From Malurus cyaneus samueli (Eukaryota > Chordata > Aves > Passeriformes > Maluridae), in contig CM019216.1 of the NCBI GenBank assembly GCA_009741485.1, positions 27,607,741 through 27,671,740 of the forward strand: a stretch of 64,000 bases of DNA. Reading direction: 5' to 3'. Under the pieces are notes generated by a model. It was not told the DNA's origin and made no database searches. It worked only from the letters and a program-made list of their open reading frames with translations. A program made the translations under genes and the position numbers. Below, one piece after another: positions 1 to 12,849 of this stretch; the stretch's first letter is position 1; each line of letters starts with the position of its first letter.

Positions 1-1792
1 TCTTCCCTCATTCTCTGTAAACCTTATGAGAAATCCTAGGGTGTTTTGAGCCCTTCTTCTGCTGAATTCCAGGCTGTTGTTTGCAGCAAGGTGCACTGTA
101 AGAAACACAGACATTTCAAGGAACCTGCTGTTAAATCCTGTAGTTGTGTGTTCACTGCAGTAAGTTGGCAAGTTGTAATACTCTTAGAAGAAGATTGAAG
201 AGCCATTTACAAGTACACGACCACCTTTTTCTCAAGAATCTCAACTTGTATGCTTAAATAAATGACTTGAAGGACTTTTTCAGAATGGTTGCAGTAAATC
301 TAAGTGAGGCAAATATGAACCGTGGAGAAATTCTCTGGAGTGTGTGGCTTTATGAAAGGAACATCTGAACGAAGAACTCATCTTGACTGATAATCTCTAT
401 ATTGAGTCCCAAATACTTATCAGAGTGATGCAAATGTTTATATGGAGGAACAGCTATTAATGAGGCTCATAATCTTAGACGCAGTGGCCAAAAGAAACAG
501 CAAATCCTGCTTGTTTTAGCTTTTGTGGGGTTAGTAACAATCTTCCAAAATGACTGGCTAGAGGACTTCTGCCTTGAAGTGGATGATTACACAGTTTACC
601 AATGAATGAAGAAGAAATGTGTAAGTTTTAGAACCAAGGTTTCAGAAATAATAAAATCTGTCTAGAAAAGGCTCTTGAGTAACAATTGCTGGGGTAACTC
701 CTTGAGACACAGGACTGCACTAAAGAAATTGCTTCTGGTGCACAGCCCTAGTAATTGAATTTGACCATATCTACATGCTGCTAGGTTTAAAGTGTACTAG
801 AATTGCACAGAGATTCAGGAAATCAAGTTTGAAGCAATCATACTTCCCAAATTTAAAAGTTTTCTTTCATGTAAAATAAAAGACAATCTTTCTTTAACTA
901 TTGTTTATTAATCTAATAAAATGGTTATAAAATATGCCATACAAATAATGAGAAAGAACAGTGTTGAGTGTGGATAAAGGTTTGCTATGTAGATATCACA
1001 ATCTCTGCAGCTTTTAATACAAACAAGTATATAGGAGAATGCCTATGGAAATTGCCTTATTCAGGGAGGATGGTGATTCAGCTGAAACAGATTTTGAATA
1101 CTTTCAGTCTCAAAAATCAAGAACTGGTACAATCTACTCCAGTTCATGAAGTGGGAATATATTATCACGTCTTGACAATGTTTAGAGAATAGTAAACAAA
1201 GTTTCTATATTTAAGAAAGGGTGTGAATTATGTATGAAGCAGAAGTTTCATGTAATTCTTAAGTTCACTGAAGAAAAAGAATAATGGGTCTGCATTTTTC
1301 ATGTTTTCCTAAGACATTGTGTATAATTTAAGAAGTATGAACTTAGGCAACTGGTTAAAATGTGTTGTGCATTTAGAGATTGTGATGGCACACTGTACAG
1401 AAAGTTATCTTAAAGGAGATTAAATCTGTAATACATTTATTGCCCTAAAGTATGCTAGGTAGGCATATTAAGATATACAAATTGGGGTGTGACAGGGCAC
1501 ATGAACATTTCAGTTTGTAGTAGCCCGCATTCAGAAGCATTCTGCCATTGTCGTGGAGAGAGGTTACCAGTTACTCCTCCCTAAAGGATAATAAGCCTAC
1601 TCGGGTTTTTTGTCTACAAAAAACTTTTGAATCAAATGATAGAATGTGTTTTTAAAATATGCTACTCAGGATGGGCATCAATAGGAAGCACTGAAATACC
1701 ATACAAGAATTATGACTTGAGGGCAGGGATAGGGAAAGGGGGATAAATTATTTTCAAGATCATTTTGTTAGCATGGGTTAAATTATATAACT

Positions 1793-2600
1793 GCAGAATA
1801 GCTTGGGTTGGAAGGGACCCTTGGATGTCATTCAGTTTTCCCTGAAGGGAGACCCTCTCTCCAAATTGGGTCATCCAGAACAGATAGTTTCTCCTTGTGT
1901 AGGGTTGAGTTTTGATTATCTCTGGGGCTGGAGACTCCACAACCTCTCTGGGCTGCCTGTTCCACTATTCAGCCACCTCCACAGTAAAAATAATAACATT
2001 TTTTCTTCGTTTGCAGTGGAGTTTCCTTTGTTTCAATGTATGTTCAGTGCCTCTTGTTTCTGTTTCTGGATGGCATACAAACAGTCTGTCTGCCTTAGTC
2101 TTTGTTCCCTACCTATTCCCCACCCCCCCAGTTTTCTTTCCTCCAGACTAAACCGTCTGAACTCACTCAGCCTTTCCTTGTCTAAAAGGTCCTCAAGTCC
2201 CTTAATCATCTTCATGTATCTTTGCTGGACTTGCTTCAGTGTGCCCATGTCTCTGTTGTGCTTGTGACCCCGGAACAGGCTATGATGCAAGCTTGAGTCT
2301 GGCTTGGCCACCAGGACCTCCAGGTCCTTTTCTGCTTTCCAGTCATGTGATACTGAACCCATACTGGTGCATGGAGTTATTCTTCCCCAGGTGCATGACT
2401 TGGCCTTCTTCTGACCTTTACAATGGCCCATCCTGTCAGTGGTGCTCTGAATGGCAGTACACCTATAGAGTTCATCAACCACTCCTCTTCTGTTTGTACC
2501 CTTTGCAAATTTGTACTGTCTCACCGTATGGGTCATTATTGAAGAGTTAAACAATATTTGTCCCAATATCAATGTCTGGGTGTACCACTAGTGACTATCC
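1793..2600 (-). repeat. CR1 LINE fragment, 3' portion, antisense to SMAP1
   Basis: Read on the + strand it starts with the CR1 3'-end block 'gggttggaagggaccc'. It continues through recognisable blocks such as 'ctccacaacctctctgggc' and 'cacctccacagtaaa', and further in reaches 'gtcccaatatcaatgtctgg', which matches the part that normally codes for reverse transcriptase. The order of blocks is that of a CR1 on the - strand. It is heavily mutated, with frame breaks, so it is an old, dead copy. Boundaries are approximate. Confidence 0.8.
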
Positions 2601-5600
2601 TTCAGCATTACTTTGCCAAGCACTGGAATAACAAAGGAGTTGGAGAAGCCAGACTGGATTTTTCTGTAAGCCAGCTGCATTCCCAGTAGCTCCCCACTTC
2701 CCCACTCTTCCCCACTCTTTTTCCCCACTTCCTTTAATTTGAAGAGTCTTTCACACAGCTGGACCACATAGCTACAAGTTGTTATGTCCAAGAAGCAAAA
2801 CTTTTCCAAATCTCCAATGACTACATTGCCAGTTTAACATGGATCATGAAAATGGAAGTGCTATTTGCATGTAATTGCATGCAGCAGAGCAAGCCACTTA
2901 AGAGAAAAGAAGGTATTTGTTCTGAGGTGCTGGGAAATTCTCACTAAAGACAATTTTCCTTGGGGCAAACACAGAAAACAGTAGTTAACCTGGACAAGAG
3001 AAATAGAAGGCAATTCCGTAAGAGATTGAAAGCATCCGTTTTGTTTATCTAGTGTGAGCATTTAGCTAAGCCATGGTGACTAATACGTCACAGAGGCAGT
3101 TATCAAAAGAAGATAAATAATAAAATAAAGGGGGGGAGCAACAATAGGTATGGACGTTCTTGGTTACAGTTGGAAAAAAATACTTTGTTCTCAAGTCTGT
3201 TAAATAGATGCCTATTTCCCAATATGGTGTGTAATTGCAATTCTCTTTGATGTAAATGGTATGAATGTCTGTAGCTCTACACATCTCAGTTGAGAAATTC
3301 ATCTGAGTTGAGCAAGAGCTTCACCTCTTCCTATAAAGAGCATGGGCACTCTGGTTTGTGAACATGGGACTCTGAACCTTTCTCATGGTGTCCAGCATTA
3401 CAACATTGAATAGGGGAGCGTTATGGTTTCACCCGTCAGCAGCCAAGCGCTACACAGCTGCTCACTCACTCTGTCACCAGCAGGATTGGGAAGAGAATTG
3501 AAGAGGAAAAAGGCCAGAAAACTTGTGGGTTGAGATAACTTACTAAGGAAAACAAAAGCCATTCATGCAAGCAAAGCAAAACAAGGAATTAATTAAATGC
3601 TTCCAGTGGGCAAGCAGGTGTTCAGGCATCACCAGAACCCCATCACATGTAACAGTGATTTGGGAAGACAGATGGCATCTCTCCAAATGTCCCTGCTTCC
3701 CCCTTCTTCCACGTACTTTATATACTGACCATGATGTCACATGGTCTGGAATATCCCTTAGATCAGTTTGGGTCACCTGTCCTGGCTGTGTCTATTCCCA
3801 AACTTGCATGCAGCCCCAACTTCCTCGCCAGTGTGTCTGTATGGAAAGCAGGAAAGGTCTTGGATCTGTGTAAGCCCTGCTCAGCAATAACAAAAAACAT
3901 TTCTGTATTATTAACTCTCTGTGTGCATCACAATTCCAAAGCACAGCCCTGTATTAGCCACTGTGAAAATTAACTCTACCCCAACCAAAGCCAGCACAGG
4001 GATACATTTTAGTAAATTAAAAAATGCCTTGCCAGTTAGCCTAAGGAACTTCCAAAAATTCATAGATAAGTATTATTAATAGTGCATTAGTATTCTTATG
4101 CTCCTTTCAGTTTTTCAAGAATAGGCCTCTTTAAAAATGTCAAGCAATTGTGTTTATATGCATCTATTAGCAGTCTATAATTCCTACTGCTTTAGGGTAA
4201 ATTACTGATTTTAGTATTGTCAGCATTTGTTGGAAGTATACAGTAATAAAGCAAAAGTCTGCTGAAATAAGAAAAAACACATATAGCAGCTGAACATGAA
4301 ACCTGTCAAATGAAAGCAGAATAGTCCTCTTCATTTAGGTTATTTCCCTGCCTATTGTCTATGTATAAACTGGCCACTCGAGGGCACTTTTGTATTTGGT
4401 TCAGCAGCAAACTTCCTGAATAGTTTGATAATGTGCTTATTTTTTTAATCTCTTGATTCTTCTGCTTGATAGCACCCTGCATTTCATGTTTAAATGGAAG
4501 CTTAGTGTAGATTTATAAAGCTCCAGTTTGAATCCTTTTTAATAAAAGGCTAAATAATGACATGAATTTCATCAATGCAGGATTTTGGAAAAACTACAAA
4601 TAAAAGCAGGTGAAATCTTTATTTAGTACCTTTACCTTAATGACTGATAGTATTTGTATGACTGTTATGTACCGTCAGAAACACCTTAGCCCAAACTAAA
4701 TTAAAAATATTCGGAAATTTTGCATGTTATGTTTCCTGGTTACTTCATTTAGTTCTTGTTTAAAGCTTACATTTTTTTACTTGGAATAGTAGTCTGGTGA
4801 AGACATTGGGCCAGCCACTGTTTGTATTTTTGCTTTTACATGAACTGCTAACTTAGTGTGTATTTGGGTAGTGCCACTACTAAGTAATTGTAGATAATAC
4901 GGAAGTGTTTTAGGGGGAAAATGGGGACAGGTAACACTTTGCCATGTGAAAGGAGCAGGGAACTGGACTAATACTGTAAATGTGCAGATTCTTGCTTTTC
5001 TGATTTTACATTTTTTTGTGCACCAAAGGGTTTCTCACAGAGCATAATTGAGAATGAAGTCTTACAGTACTATTGCATGTGTATGTAATTTCTTGCTCAG
5101 TTCTGAAGGTACCAGATACTTTAAAGAAAATATTGAATTTCATTATGCAAAGTGTTTATTTTTGCTGCATCATCTTTCTAAGAAGGAGTCACAAAACACA
5201 AACAGTAGAAAGAGATTCAAGAATTGCTAATAATTAAACAACTGCAAGTCTTCTGGTCTGAAATGCAATTGAAATTTTGTGGGAAAGTGAGAAATGTGAA
5301 ACCTTAAGAAACAGCTCCTGGCCATCATTCATCATTTTAGGCAATTCTGAATTAACTTCTTAAACAAAAGAATTAACTATTCCTTAGTTTAAAATTACAA
5401 TGATGTATTCATATTCTAGTTGTCATTGTGCAATACATTCGTAATGCACTCAGTCACACAATTTTATTATTTTTCGACCAGTACGAATGATTATTTAAAG
5501 GGGTCACCACTGGTTTTGTTTGGTACTTTAAGATGCCAGTAATCAAAGATGTCTTTAGTTGACAACCTCCCAGAGCATGGTGTGGATGTGTTATCAGAGT

Positions 5601-5699
5601 GGATCAGTGTGTGCTTATTCACTTGGATTCTGGAATATCATAGGATGTTGCTTTTTGGATTTTGATGGAGAAATTTATGTGGCTGTCAGCCAGCATTGT

Positions 5700-6230
5700 A
5701 GTATCCTTTCTCCCCAGGCAACTTTCCAGTCACTCTTCCCCAAGAGACCCAAGTTCACAGCCTAGAACTTGACCTTGTTCTGTTTAATCCAGCCTGTCCA
5801 GATTCCTCTGGAGAGCATTCCTATCCTCTAGTAGATCAACACTCCTGGCCAGCTTGACAACATCTGCAAACTGAATGAGGGGGCACTCCATCCGCTCATC
5901 CTGGATAAAGAAAGATATTAAACAGGACTGGCCCCAATACTGGGGAACCCCACTAGTGACCAGCCACTCTTTGGTTGTGAACTCCATTCACCACTTCTCT
6001 TTGAGCCTGGCCACCCACCCAGTTTGTACTCGAGAATAGTGCACCCATCTAAGCCATGAGCAGCACATTTCTTAGGGGAATGCTCTAGAAAATGGTGTCA
6101 AGTCTTTACAAAATTCTACATAGGCAACATTTACATATTTAGTTTTATCTAGCTCCTCGATTTTTTTCATTCAGCTGTCTTTATCTGATGCAGCCTGGTA
6201 GATAACAAATTCAACATGATGCAGTAGTGA
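5700..6230 (-). repeat. CR1 LINE fragment with reverse transcriptase remnant
   Basis: The - strand frame at 5784-5987 still reads a piece of CR1 reverse transcriptase. It has the SGVPQ turn, then a run resembling '[10 protein letters not shown]', where the usual catalytic-site F-A-D-D has lost its second Asp, and then a '[12 protein letters not shown]' helix. The flanks (for example 'cagcctgtccagattcctctgg') match the downstream CR1 consensus. Stops and indels elsewhere show that it is inactive. The 3' end of the element is missing, so this is an internal fragment. Its orientation is antisense to SMAP1. Confidence 0.8.
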
Positions 6231-8419
6231 TAAAGCTGTTCAGCAGCTCAACCTTGTATGGTTGCTTCCATTATATAAACTTAATCTGTTCTTTATACAT
6301 TGCAATGTGTTTTCTCTTTAAGATCTGTCATATGTCTTTTGTTCTATTGCCTAGTTGAATATTTGCATATGCGAAGTGTTCTTTCAAGTGATCTTTTTTG
6401 CCTGAAGTGGTGATAGTGCTGTTAGTTGTCTTTAAACACTACGCTTGAGCATTTCTCAATATGTACATCTTGTTCCATATCCCAGGCTAGACAGTGGCTG
6501 CTTTTCACTCTGTCTCTTGCTTATAGCTTGCATGACACCTCTTCATTGCTTCTAGGATTCCATTACTTGATTGGCAAAACTATAATACTTGCTTTCAGGC
6601 CTTCATAGGATTGCCTTCTATGTGAGATAATCCCTTAATTTATGAAGGGGGTTTGGAGATTGAGAACTATTATGGGAGAATGGAAGTTGACACAAACACC
6701 TACAGTGCTGATTTTCCCCCTACTCCCCAAATGAAATTCTGTTGATCTGGTTCTGTGTGGCGAGTAGCTGTTACCTCTTGTTCACCTGTGAGAGGTATCA
6801 AGCTAACATTTTCCTGAAATCTGAAGTATACAAAAGAATGAAAAAAAATCCACACGCAGACAAAAAATCCCACTTATCTTTAGCAACTTGAAAGTATACC
6901 TAAAGTGATTCGTTATCAGAATTTTACACATTTGTATCTAATTGAAAACTCAGGAAGGAGCATGATGTTGGAGTTCATAGTTCAATATATTATATAGTTA
7001 GCTGATCATTTTCCTGACATTACTTTGTTACAATGTGATGCAGTCAGAATAAACAGATCCCAATGTTCCTATAGCAGCAGAATACTACTGTTTGAAAAAC
7101 TGCTTCATTGCAGCAGGTGTATCCATAACTCTGTTCATAACCTGAGGATTTTAAAACAGTTAATTTAGAAATGAGAATTCTATTTCATATTTCTGCAGGT
7201 AAAATTTGGTTTTAAAATTAAACCATATAAATACCTTTTCTGCAGCCCTACACCACCTTCCAGCATAGACATAGTTTCTGACTTTAAAAATATGCTAAAT
7301 ATATAAATTCTATGAATATTCCAGCTGTATAAATAAAGATACTGATAGGATTTTCTGTAAGAAATGAGATAGGCTGGGGTTTTTTATCAGCTTTCATTTT
7401 CCATTTAATGCAAGCTACTTTTTTTTAAACTAAGTAAAAATATGTCATTTAAACTGCTTATTTGGTCCAACATAATGACATACTCTGTTATAGCTTCATT
7501 CATTTCTAAATTTTCCTTCTTCATAATAGAGGTGATACAAAACAGTGTGGAAGTGTCAGCTTTATGGCTCGGAAGATCTTCTACATACTTGGAAAATATA
7601 TTTCAGTTGCATTTTTATAATAAGAGGAATGGAAAGATAATGTTTCCATTAAAGTGATCACCTATGCATAAAAAATAGGATGGGAAGATGTATGAAAATG
7701 CCTTTAGAGAAATCCTACTTTTTTGAGCAAACAGTATCTGTTGCATATATAACTTACACCTTTTGGGTAATTCTGGAAGTCTAGTGGTGTTAATAGCAAT
7801 TTTATGTACAACTTCCTAAAAAAGAAATATCACTTGTCTAGGACATCCTTCAGCCTGCTGCTAAGATGTGGCATTATATTAACCCTAAGCTCTTTATGTA
7901 CTTGGAGTGCTCTCAGAGAAGAGTTAATTAGAACTTTAATTAATGTATAACTTTCAGAGTTATTTTGCATTTCACTTAATAAAAATATTCTGTTACAGTG
8001 AACAAGAACAAAGGCACTCTCTTCTCTCCCCCTCCTCTGAGACAATGTGCCTTCATGCTTCAGGACATTAATATTTCAGTAGTTACAGTGGAAAAAAATT
8101 GAACAATGGATGAAACCTAATTATTTTTCTTAGGCCTTTGATATGATCTTATCCAGGTTCATTTTCTTATATTCTATTCTAGTGAATTTCCTTGTAAGTC
8201 ACACTTTCCTGCCTGAAACATTTCCTTTAAATACTATACTCAGAAAAAAACCCCAACTTTGTCTCCTCTTTATGTTTCTTCTATGTTGTGTAACCACCAC
8301 GACCAAGATTATTGAAAGAAAAAGGAATGAAAGTCATGTCTTTTAGCTGCCTCTGCTACCTCCTTTCCCAGCTGTTCTTGCTTATTTTCTTTCTCATTTC
8401 TTTCCTCTGTTTTGTGCAG

Positions 8420-8494
8420 ATATCATCTGATGCTGCCCAGCCTTTGGCATCTTCTCCTTCTCTGCAAGCTGCTGCTGAGAAGAGCAAAGCAGAG
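8420..8494 (+). CDS. SMAP1: SMAP1 coding exon, linker after the ArfGAP domain
   Basis: SMAP1 is a GTPase-activating protein for Arf6 that acts in clathrin-dependent endocytosis. This 75-nt exon (25 codons, phase 0 to phase 0) begins ISSDAAQPLASSPSLQAAAE and closely matches the segment just after the ArfGAP domain of vertebrate SMAP1, including the conserved SSPSLQAA core. It is flanked by a strong pyrimidine tract with tgtgcag before it and by gtatat after it. The zinc finger and catalytic Arg of the GAP domain are in exons upstream of this window and cannot be checked. Across the seven exons in the window, 334 C-terminal residues are encoded. The human protein is about 467 residues as I recall, which leaves room for the missing GAP domain. 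SMAP2 is less likely because the later exons match SMAP1 better. Confidence 0.93.
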
Positions 8495-10084
8495 GTATAT
8501 TGGTTTTGGGTGTAACTCTTATCAGGTTACTGCTTTGCACAAATGTTTATGTCTATATAATTTCACTTGAGGTAACTTGAGAGGTTGGATTGCTGTAAAT
8601 ACTTCACACTTTTGAAATACGTCTCTCCTTTTTTCTTGGACTAGCTAAATGAAAAGAGTCAGTTCCCCAGGGTAAAGTACTGATGTGGTTGTTACCTCTT
8701 GGTGTTTAAATGTCAAAATTCTGGTTCTCCTCTGGCTTAGCATCACAGAACTGTGGAAAACCCACCTAATTCTCAGCTAATGGACATGAGTGACACTGTC
8801 CTGTCTCATCAGGAATATTTTTTGTTATATTTTTTTGTATTATTTGCTTGTTTCAGAATCTAAATTATGAGTATTGTTCCAGCCATTTAGTTTATTCTCC
8901 TGGAGACAAATGTAGAATTAATTTGGCTCATACTGGTTTTAATATCTCTTCTAGCTGGGATATGTGTGTGTGCTAACATATTTACTGTTTAGATGAGTCT
9001 TTGAAAAACATAACACACAAACAAGTAGTAGAGAAGGCATCATTTATATCAACGTTCAGTAAATGTCACAATTTGCAACAATGATGAAATGTATTAGGCT
9101 CTTTTGGATACTTCACTCTAAATCGAGACTATACAGTATGGGAAATAATTCATGATCTGAAAAAAATCAAGCTTCTTCCTTTAAATACAAAAAAATTGGA
9201 CAGAAGTTATAAATTATTTTAGTTCAGCTATATTTAAACATAAATTAAAATTTAAATGACAGTGTCATGGACTAAGACCATGGGCCTTGTTGAATTTGAC
9301 ATGTTTTTAATTGTACCAACAGTAGCACCAGCCACTAAGAATGAAACTTGCTTTTACTTTTTTATCCATCTCTATTGTTGCATTCATATTTGAAAGTTCT
9401 TCTGTGTAACTAGTATGCAATGTTGTAAGAAATGAAACTTGGAAAAATATTAATAATCTTTGCTTATGATTTAAGGCCAATATCAAGTCAATTCAATTTT
9501 ATTATCTTCATAGTGCTTTTTGACTGCTTTTGCAAGTAATGAAACACTTGAGTTGAAATTCTGGCATGAATGCAACATCTGAGAAATGTTTTTATTTAGT
9601 CTGAATTCATTTTTATCTAATGGAACTGAAGCAGAAAGCTTGAATATTGAAATTAGGAAGTGTGAAGATGAAAGAATTGCAGATTTTCAAGTCCACACTA
9701 AAAACTAAATGAATGAAAATAAAGTTGCTGGGAATCAGGACTGTTTTTGTAGATTCTCTGAGCTGTGGAGGCAGAAACATTGGAGAACAGTTTAAGTCTT
9801 CATATATTTGCTATTAAGCTTTCAGAGATTTGTTAAGGACAACAGGCAGCATATATTTGTATTTGGTCACTTTTATGGAGTGCTTGCCATATGAAACTTG
9901 CTGCAAACCTTCCTAGTTCTTGAAGTCTTAAAGAATAAATGTTTCCAGGTACTCTTTACTCCAGAAGTGAGGTTTCTGTAACAAAATGTATTTTAAAAAA
10001 CATTTGCGTCAAACTGGAAATCAGGACATACTGAAAAAGTGCAAAAACTTTAACCCTGCTTTCACAACTCTGCTTTGAGAGGAA

Positions 10085-10675
10085 TCATATAATAGAATTG
10101 TAGAGTCATAGAATGAATTGAGTTGGAAGGGAACTTAAGGATCATGTAGTTCCAGCCCCCTGCCATGGTCAAGGATGTCTTCCAGTAGACCAGGTTGCTC
10201 AATGCCCCATCCAGCCTGGCCTGGAATACTTCCGGGGATGGGTAATCCACAGCCTCCCTGGCCGCTCCTCACCACCCTCACAGTAAAGAATTTCTTCCTA
10301 ATATCTGATCTAAGCCTGCCCTCTTTCCTTTTAAAACCATTCTCTCTTGTCCTGTCACTATCCCATTAGAATCTCTATCCATCTTTCTTGAAGCCCCCTT
10401 TAAGAACTGGAGGACTGTATTAAGGTTTGTCACAATCTTCTTTCTTCTCCAAACTCAGATAATCTCAATTTTCTCAGCCTGTCTTCAGAGAGAGGGGCTC
10501 TTCAGAGAGAGGGGCTCCCGCCCGCAGTCATCTTTGTGGCCCTTCTCTGTGCTGCAACAGGTCCATGACCTTCTGTTGCTGGAGTCCCCAAACCCCGGAG
10601 GAGGGGTCTATGAGAGCAGAAAAGAATAATTTCCCTTGACCTGCTGGTCATACTTCTTTTGATGCAGTTGTCTAA
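10085..10675 (-). repeat. CR1 LINE fragment with intact 3' terminus
   Basis: The + strand shows the octamer-like CR1 end 'tagagtcatagaatgaatt', then 'gagttggaagggaac', then 'agaccaggttgctcaatgcc', 'cctcaccaccctcacagtaa' and 'gacctgctggtcatacttc'. This is the classical order of a CR1 inserted on the - strand. It is less degraded than the copy at 1793-2600. It carries an internal 17-bp duplication at 10484-10517. It is not coding. Its orientation is antisense to SMAP1. Confidence 0.9.
10484..10517. repeat. Perfect 17-bp tandem duplication within CR1
   Basis: The unit ttcagagagaggggctc occurs at 10484-10500 and again, without a mismatch, at 10501-10517. The CR1 consensus has this block once, so the duplication arose after insertion, probably by replication slippage. 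Confidence 0.95.
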
Positions 10676-11344
10676 GTTTCCACTTAGATTATGAGAGAGA
10701 TTATATTTATTTAAATTACTCAGCCTGCGAAGGTTGGATTGGGAAGTGGGAATAGAAAATGCAAGACTTTTCTGGAAGTTGTTGCTCTGACAGTATAATC
10801 TGTGCATATTAGAGTGCAGGCTGGTACTAGTAATGGAAGAAAGGCTAAGCTTCATTGAAAGGCAGGGCTATGCATTTGCACTCCTAGGTCAGTAAGACTG
10901 CCCGTGTCAGGTCATTATGTGACCCCAAAATAAAATACTGCTCTATACCTGTTCCCATCATACAGACATTTCTAGAATACCTTGCACTACCACAGGTGAG
11001 ATGCAGTGTTGGCAGAGCCTCTAGTTTGGACAACTGTGTTCGCTTTTGTGTTTCTAATGTTTAGTAAAATCTAAGGTGGTCTCTGTTTTCATCAAAACAG
11101 ATGTTCCAAATTCCCCCACTGGGGTTTCATGATTGCAAAATTCATTGCTTTCTGTTGCTTGTAAGCAGGTGCTTGGTGTGATGGTCTTATTTTCCCTGCA
11201 ACTGAGTGTTCAGGTTAATGCCTGATGAAATAATTCACATGGTTTAGTTGGGATTTGCGTAGCCCAAATTCATCTGGTAAATATGGTGAAAAGTTTGAAA
11301 TTGTATTATTGGCAGTTCTGAAGAATGGGTCCCCCTGTGCCTCG

Positions 11345-11515
11345 TCACCTTCAAAAACAAAACAAACTAAACAAGCAAACAATGAATAAAAACCCCACAA
11401 AATGCAAAAAAAAACCTCCAAAACACCACACAACACCAAAAAACCCAAAACAACAAAAAAAAACCACCCAAAGATAAAACATCAAAAAACCCACACCAGC
11501 AAAGAACCCCCTTTA
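11345..11515. repeat. A/C-rich low-complexity tract
   Basis: Nearly all bases on the + strand are A or C, in irregular units such as 'aaaacaccacacaacacc' and 'aaaccaccc'. G and T are almost absent over about 170 bp. The transcribed SMAP1 strand would therefore carry a long A/C-only RNA segment, and the opposite strand is G/T-only with short G runs. An A-rich continuation is seen at about 11586-11618. Confidence 0.85.
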
Positions 11516-12649
11516 TCTGAGTGTTAGAACTAGATTAAGTAAATGCCAGGTTGTAAAGTTTTAAAAGTTATATATACCAGATGTTAAAAAAAACAAAAAA
11601 AACAAACAGAAAAATTACAAATAGTTCTTATTGACACGAACTATAACTTAGTAAGCTTTTTTATTTTTAATATGTGAGCTGAATGAACAGTTATCTAAGG
11701 TCTCAGCCTTCCTCCTAATATTGGGAAACTTGCTAAACAGCAGTGTTTTCTGAAACAAAGCTGTTTTTGAAGCTTTGAACAAAGGGATACAAGTCTAAGT
11801 CTTAAAGAACATTTAGGAGCTACTGTTTCATCCTCTTTATTATGGATGGTAAACCCTTGTTTCATCCATTTCAGTTTTTAAATATACTCTCTAGTACTAC
11901 GCTGTAGTTGTACAAGGTAAATGCAGGCAGACTAACACTTTGACAAAGCGGTTGCTGGCCTAGCAAGTCTATCATCTTCATGTTATTCCTTTAGGAATAT
12001 TTTATGCTTTGCATCAGTCAGACTGGGTTAGTAATTTTGACACATTCATTCATCAAAAACTAAAGTGAAGAAATTTCTGTAATGTCATTATGATGCATTC
12101 AAAATAAAGGGATTTTTACTTTCTGGAAGAACTTAATGTCTTATGACTCAGCTGACCTGTCATATGGCCTAAGGCAATTTTTTCAGATTCAGGAATATTT
12201 TTTAAGACTGCTAGATTAGCTTTTAAAAATTAGTACCTTTCTGCAGAAAGCTGCATGTAAATTAGCTCAGTCTAGTTCTTTAGTCAAGGCAGCTAATATC
12301 TACCCTCAGTGACAGTGGTTATCAGAATTAATGGAGATCCTTGTAGATGTTTTTTTCTTTTCAGGTTGCTTAGCTTTGAAGAAGCAATACTGGTTCTTTT
12401 TTCCTTCTGCTTATAAGCGAAAAGCAGATGAGCTGGTGAAAAAGTGAATTTCTTGAACTGAATCTAAAACTCACAGAATTTTTGATATTAGTATTTGAGC
12501 AAAATGAGTCACTTCTGGAAGCAGAGCAGATAGAAGCATAAACTGATTTAAAAGGGAGTAACTGAAGATCTCTGTTTATGTTCTGTATGGCTGTAGCATT
12601 CAATATGTTTGCAAATTGGGTACTAGCAAAATGCTCTTTCTTTTTGCAG

Positions 12650-12730
12650 AAGGAAAAAGAAAAAAAGAAAGAAGAGAAAAAGAGAGAGAGAGAATCGGAA
12701 AAACCATCAAAACAGTTAACAGCTGAAAAG
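12650..12730 (+). CDS. SMAP1: SMAP1 Lys/Glu-rich exon, likely cassette exon
   Basis: This exon has 81 nt, exactly 27 codons, phase 0 on both sides, and lies between tttttgcag and gtaagc. The translation starts KEKEKKKEEKKRERESEK and ends QLTAEK, a highly charged, helix- or coiled-coil-prone linker between the ArfGAP domain and the clathrin-binding region. From memory, two human SMAP1 isoforms (467 and 440 residues) differ by 27 residues of this type, so skipping this exon would reproduce that pair without a frame change. The purine-rich sequence (almost only A and G over its first half) is typical of exonic splicing enhancers. Coding assignment is firm; alternative use is inference. Confidence 0.93.
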
Positions 12731-12811
12731 GTAAGCGAGTTTCCTTTTTTCTTTATTTGAAAAGGACGAGTAGTATTAGATATGTTCAGATATTTGGGGG
12801 AAAAATTAATG

Positions 12812-12849
12812 TGTGTATATATATGTGTACACACATGTATGTATATATG
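12812..12849. repeat. TA/TG microsatellite with partial dyad symmetry
   Basis: Alternating purine-pyrimidine sequence of the type gtgtgtatatatatgtgtac followed by acacatgtatgtatatat lies just behind the 27-codon exon. The centre gtgtacacac is self-complementary. It is likely polymorphic in length. Confidence 0.8.

Larger units (their letters stand above)
1..8419 (+). other. SMAP1: SMAP1 intron, 5' end outside window
   Basis: No exon is visible on either strand in this stretch. It ends in a long pyrimidine tract and a cag acceptor at 8417-8419. The next exon begins in phase 0 with the residues that follow the ArfGAP domain in SMAP proteins, so the preceding exon must lie before position 1. 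Two decayed CR1 fragments (about 1793-2600 and 5700-6230) are inside. The remaining sequence is AT-rich, and its short open frames show no recognisable protein similarity. A CT-rich patch with repeated 'ccccact' units sits near 2690-2730. Confidence 0.8.
8495..12649 (+). other. SMAP1: SMAP1 intron with CR1 and an A/C-rich tract
   Basis: This intron runs from donor gtatat to acceptor tttttgcag. It contains one CR1 fragment (about 10085-10675), a 17-bp tandem duplication inside that fragment, and a strongly A/C-biased low-complexity tract (about 11345-11515). I see no further exon or RNA gene. Confidence 0.8.
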
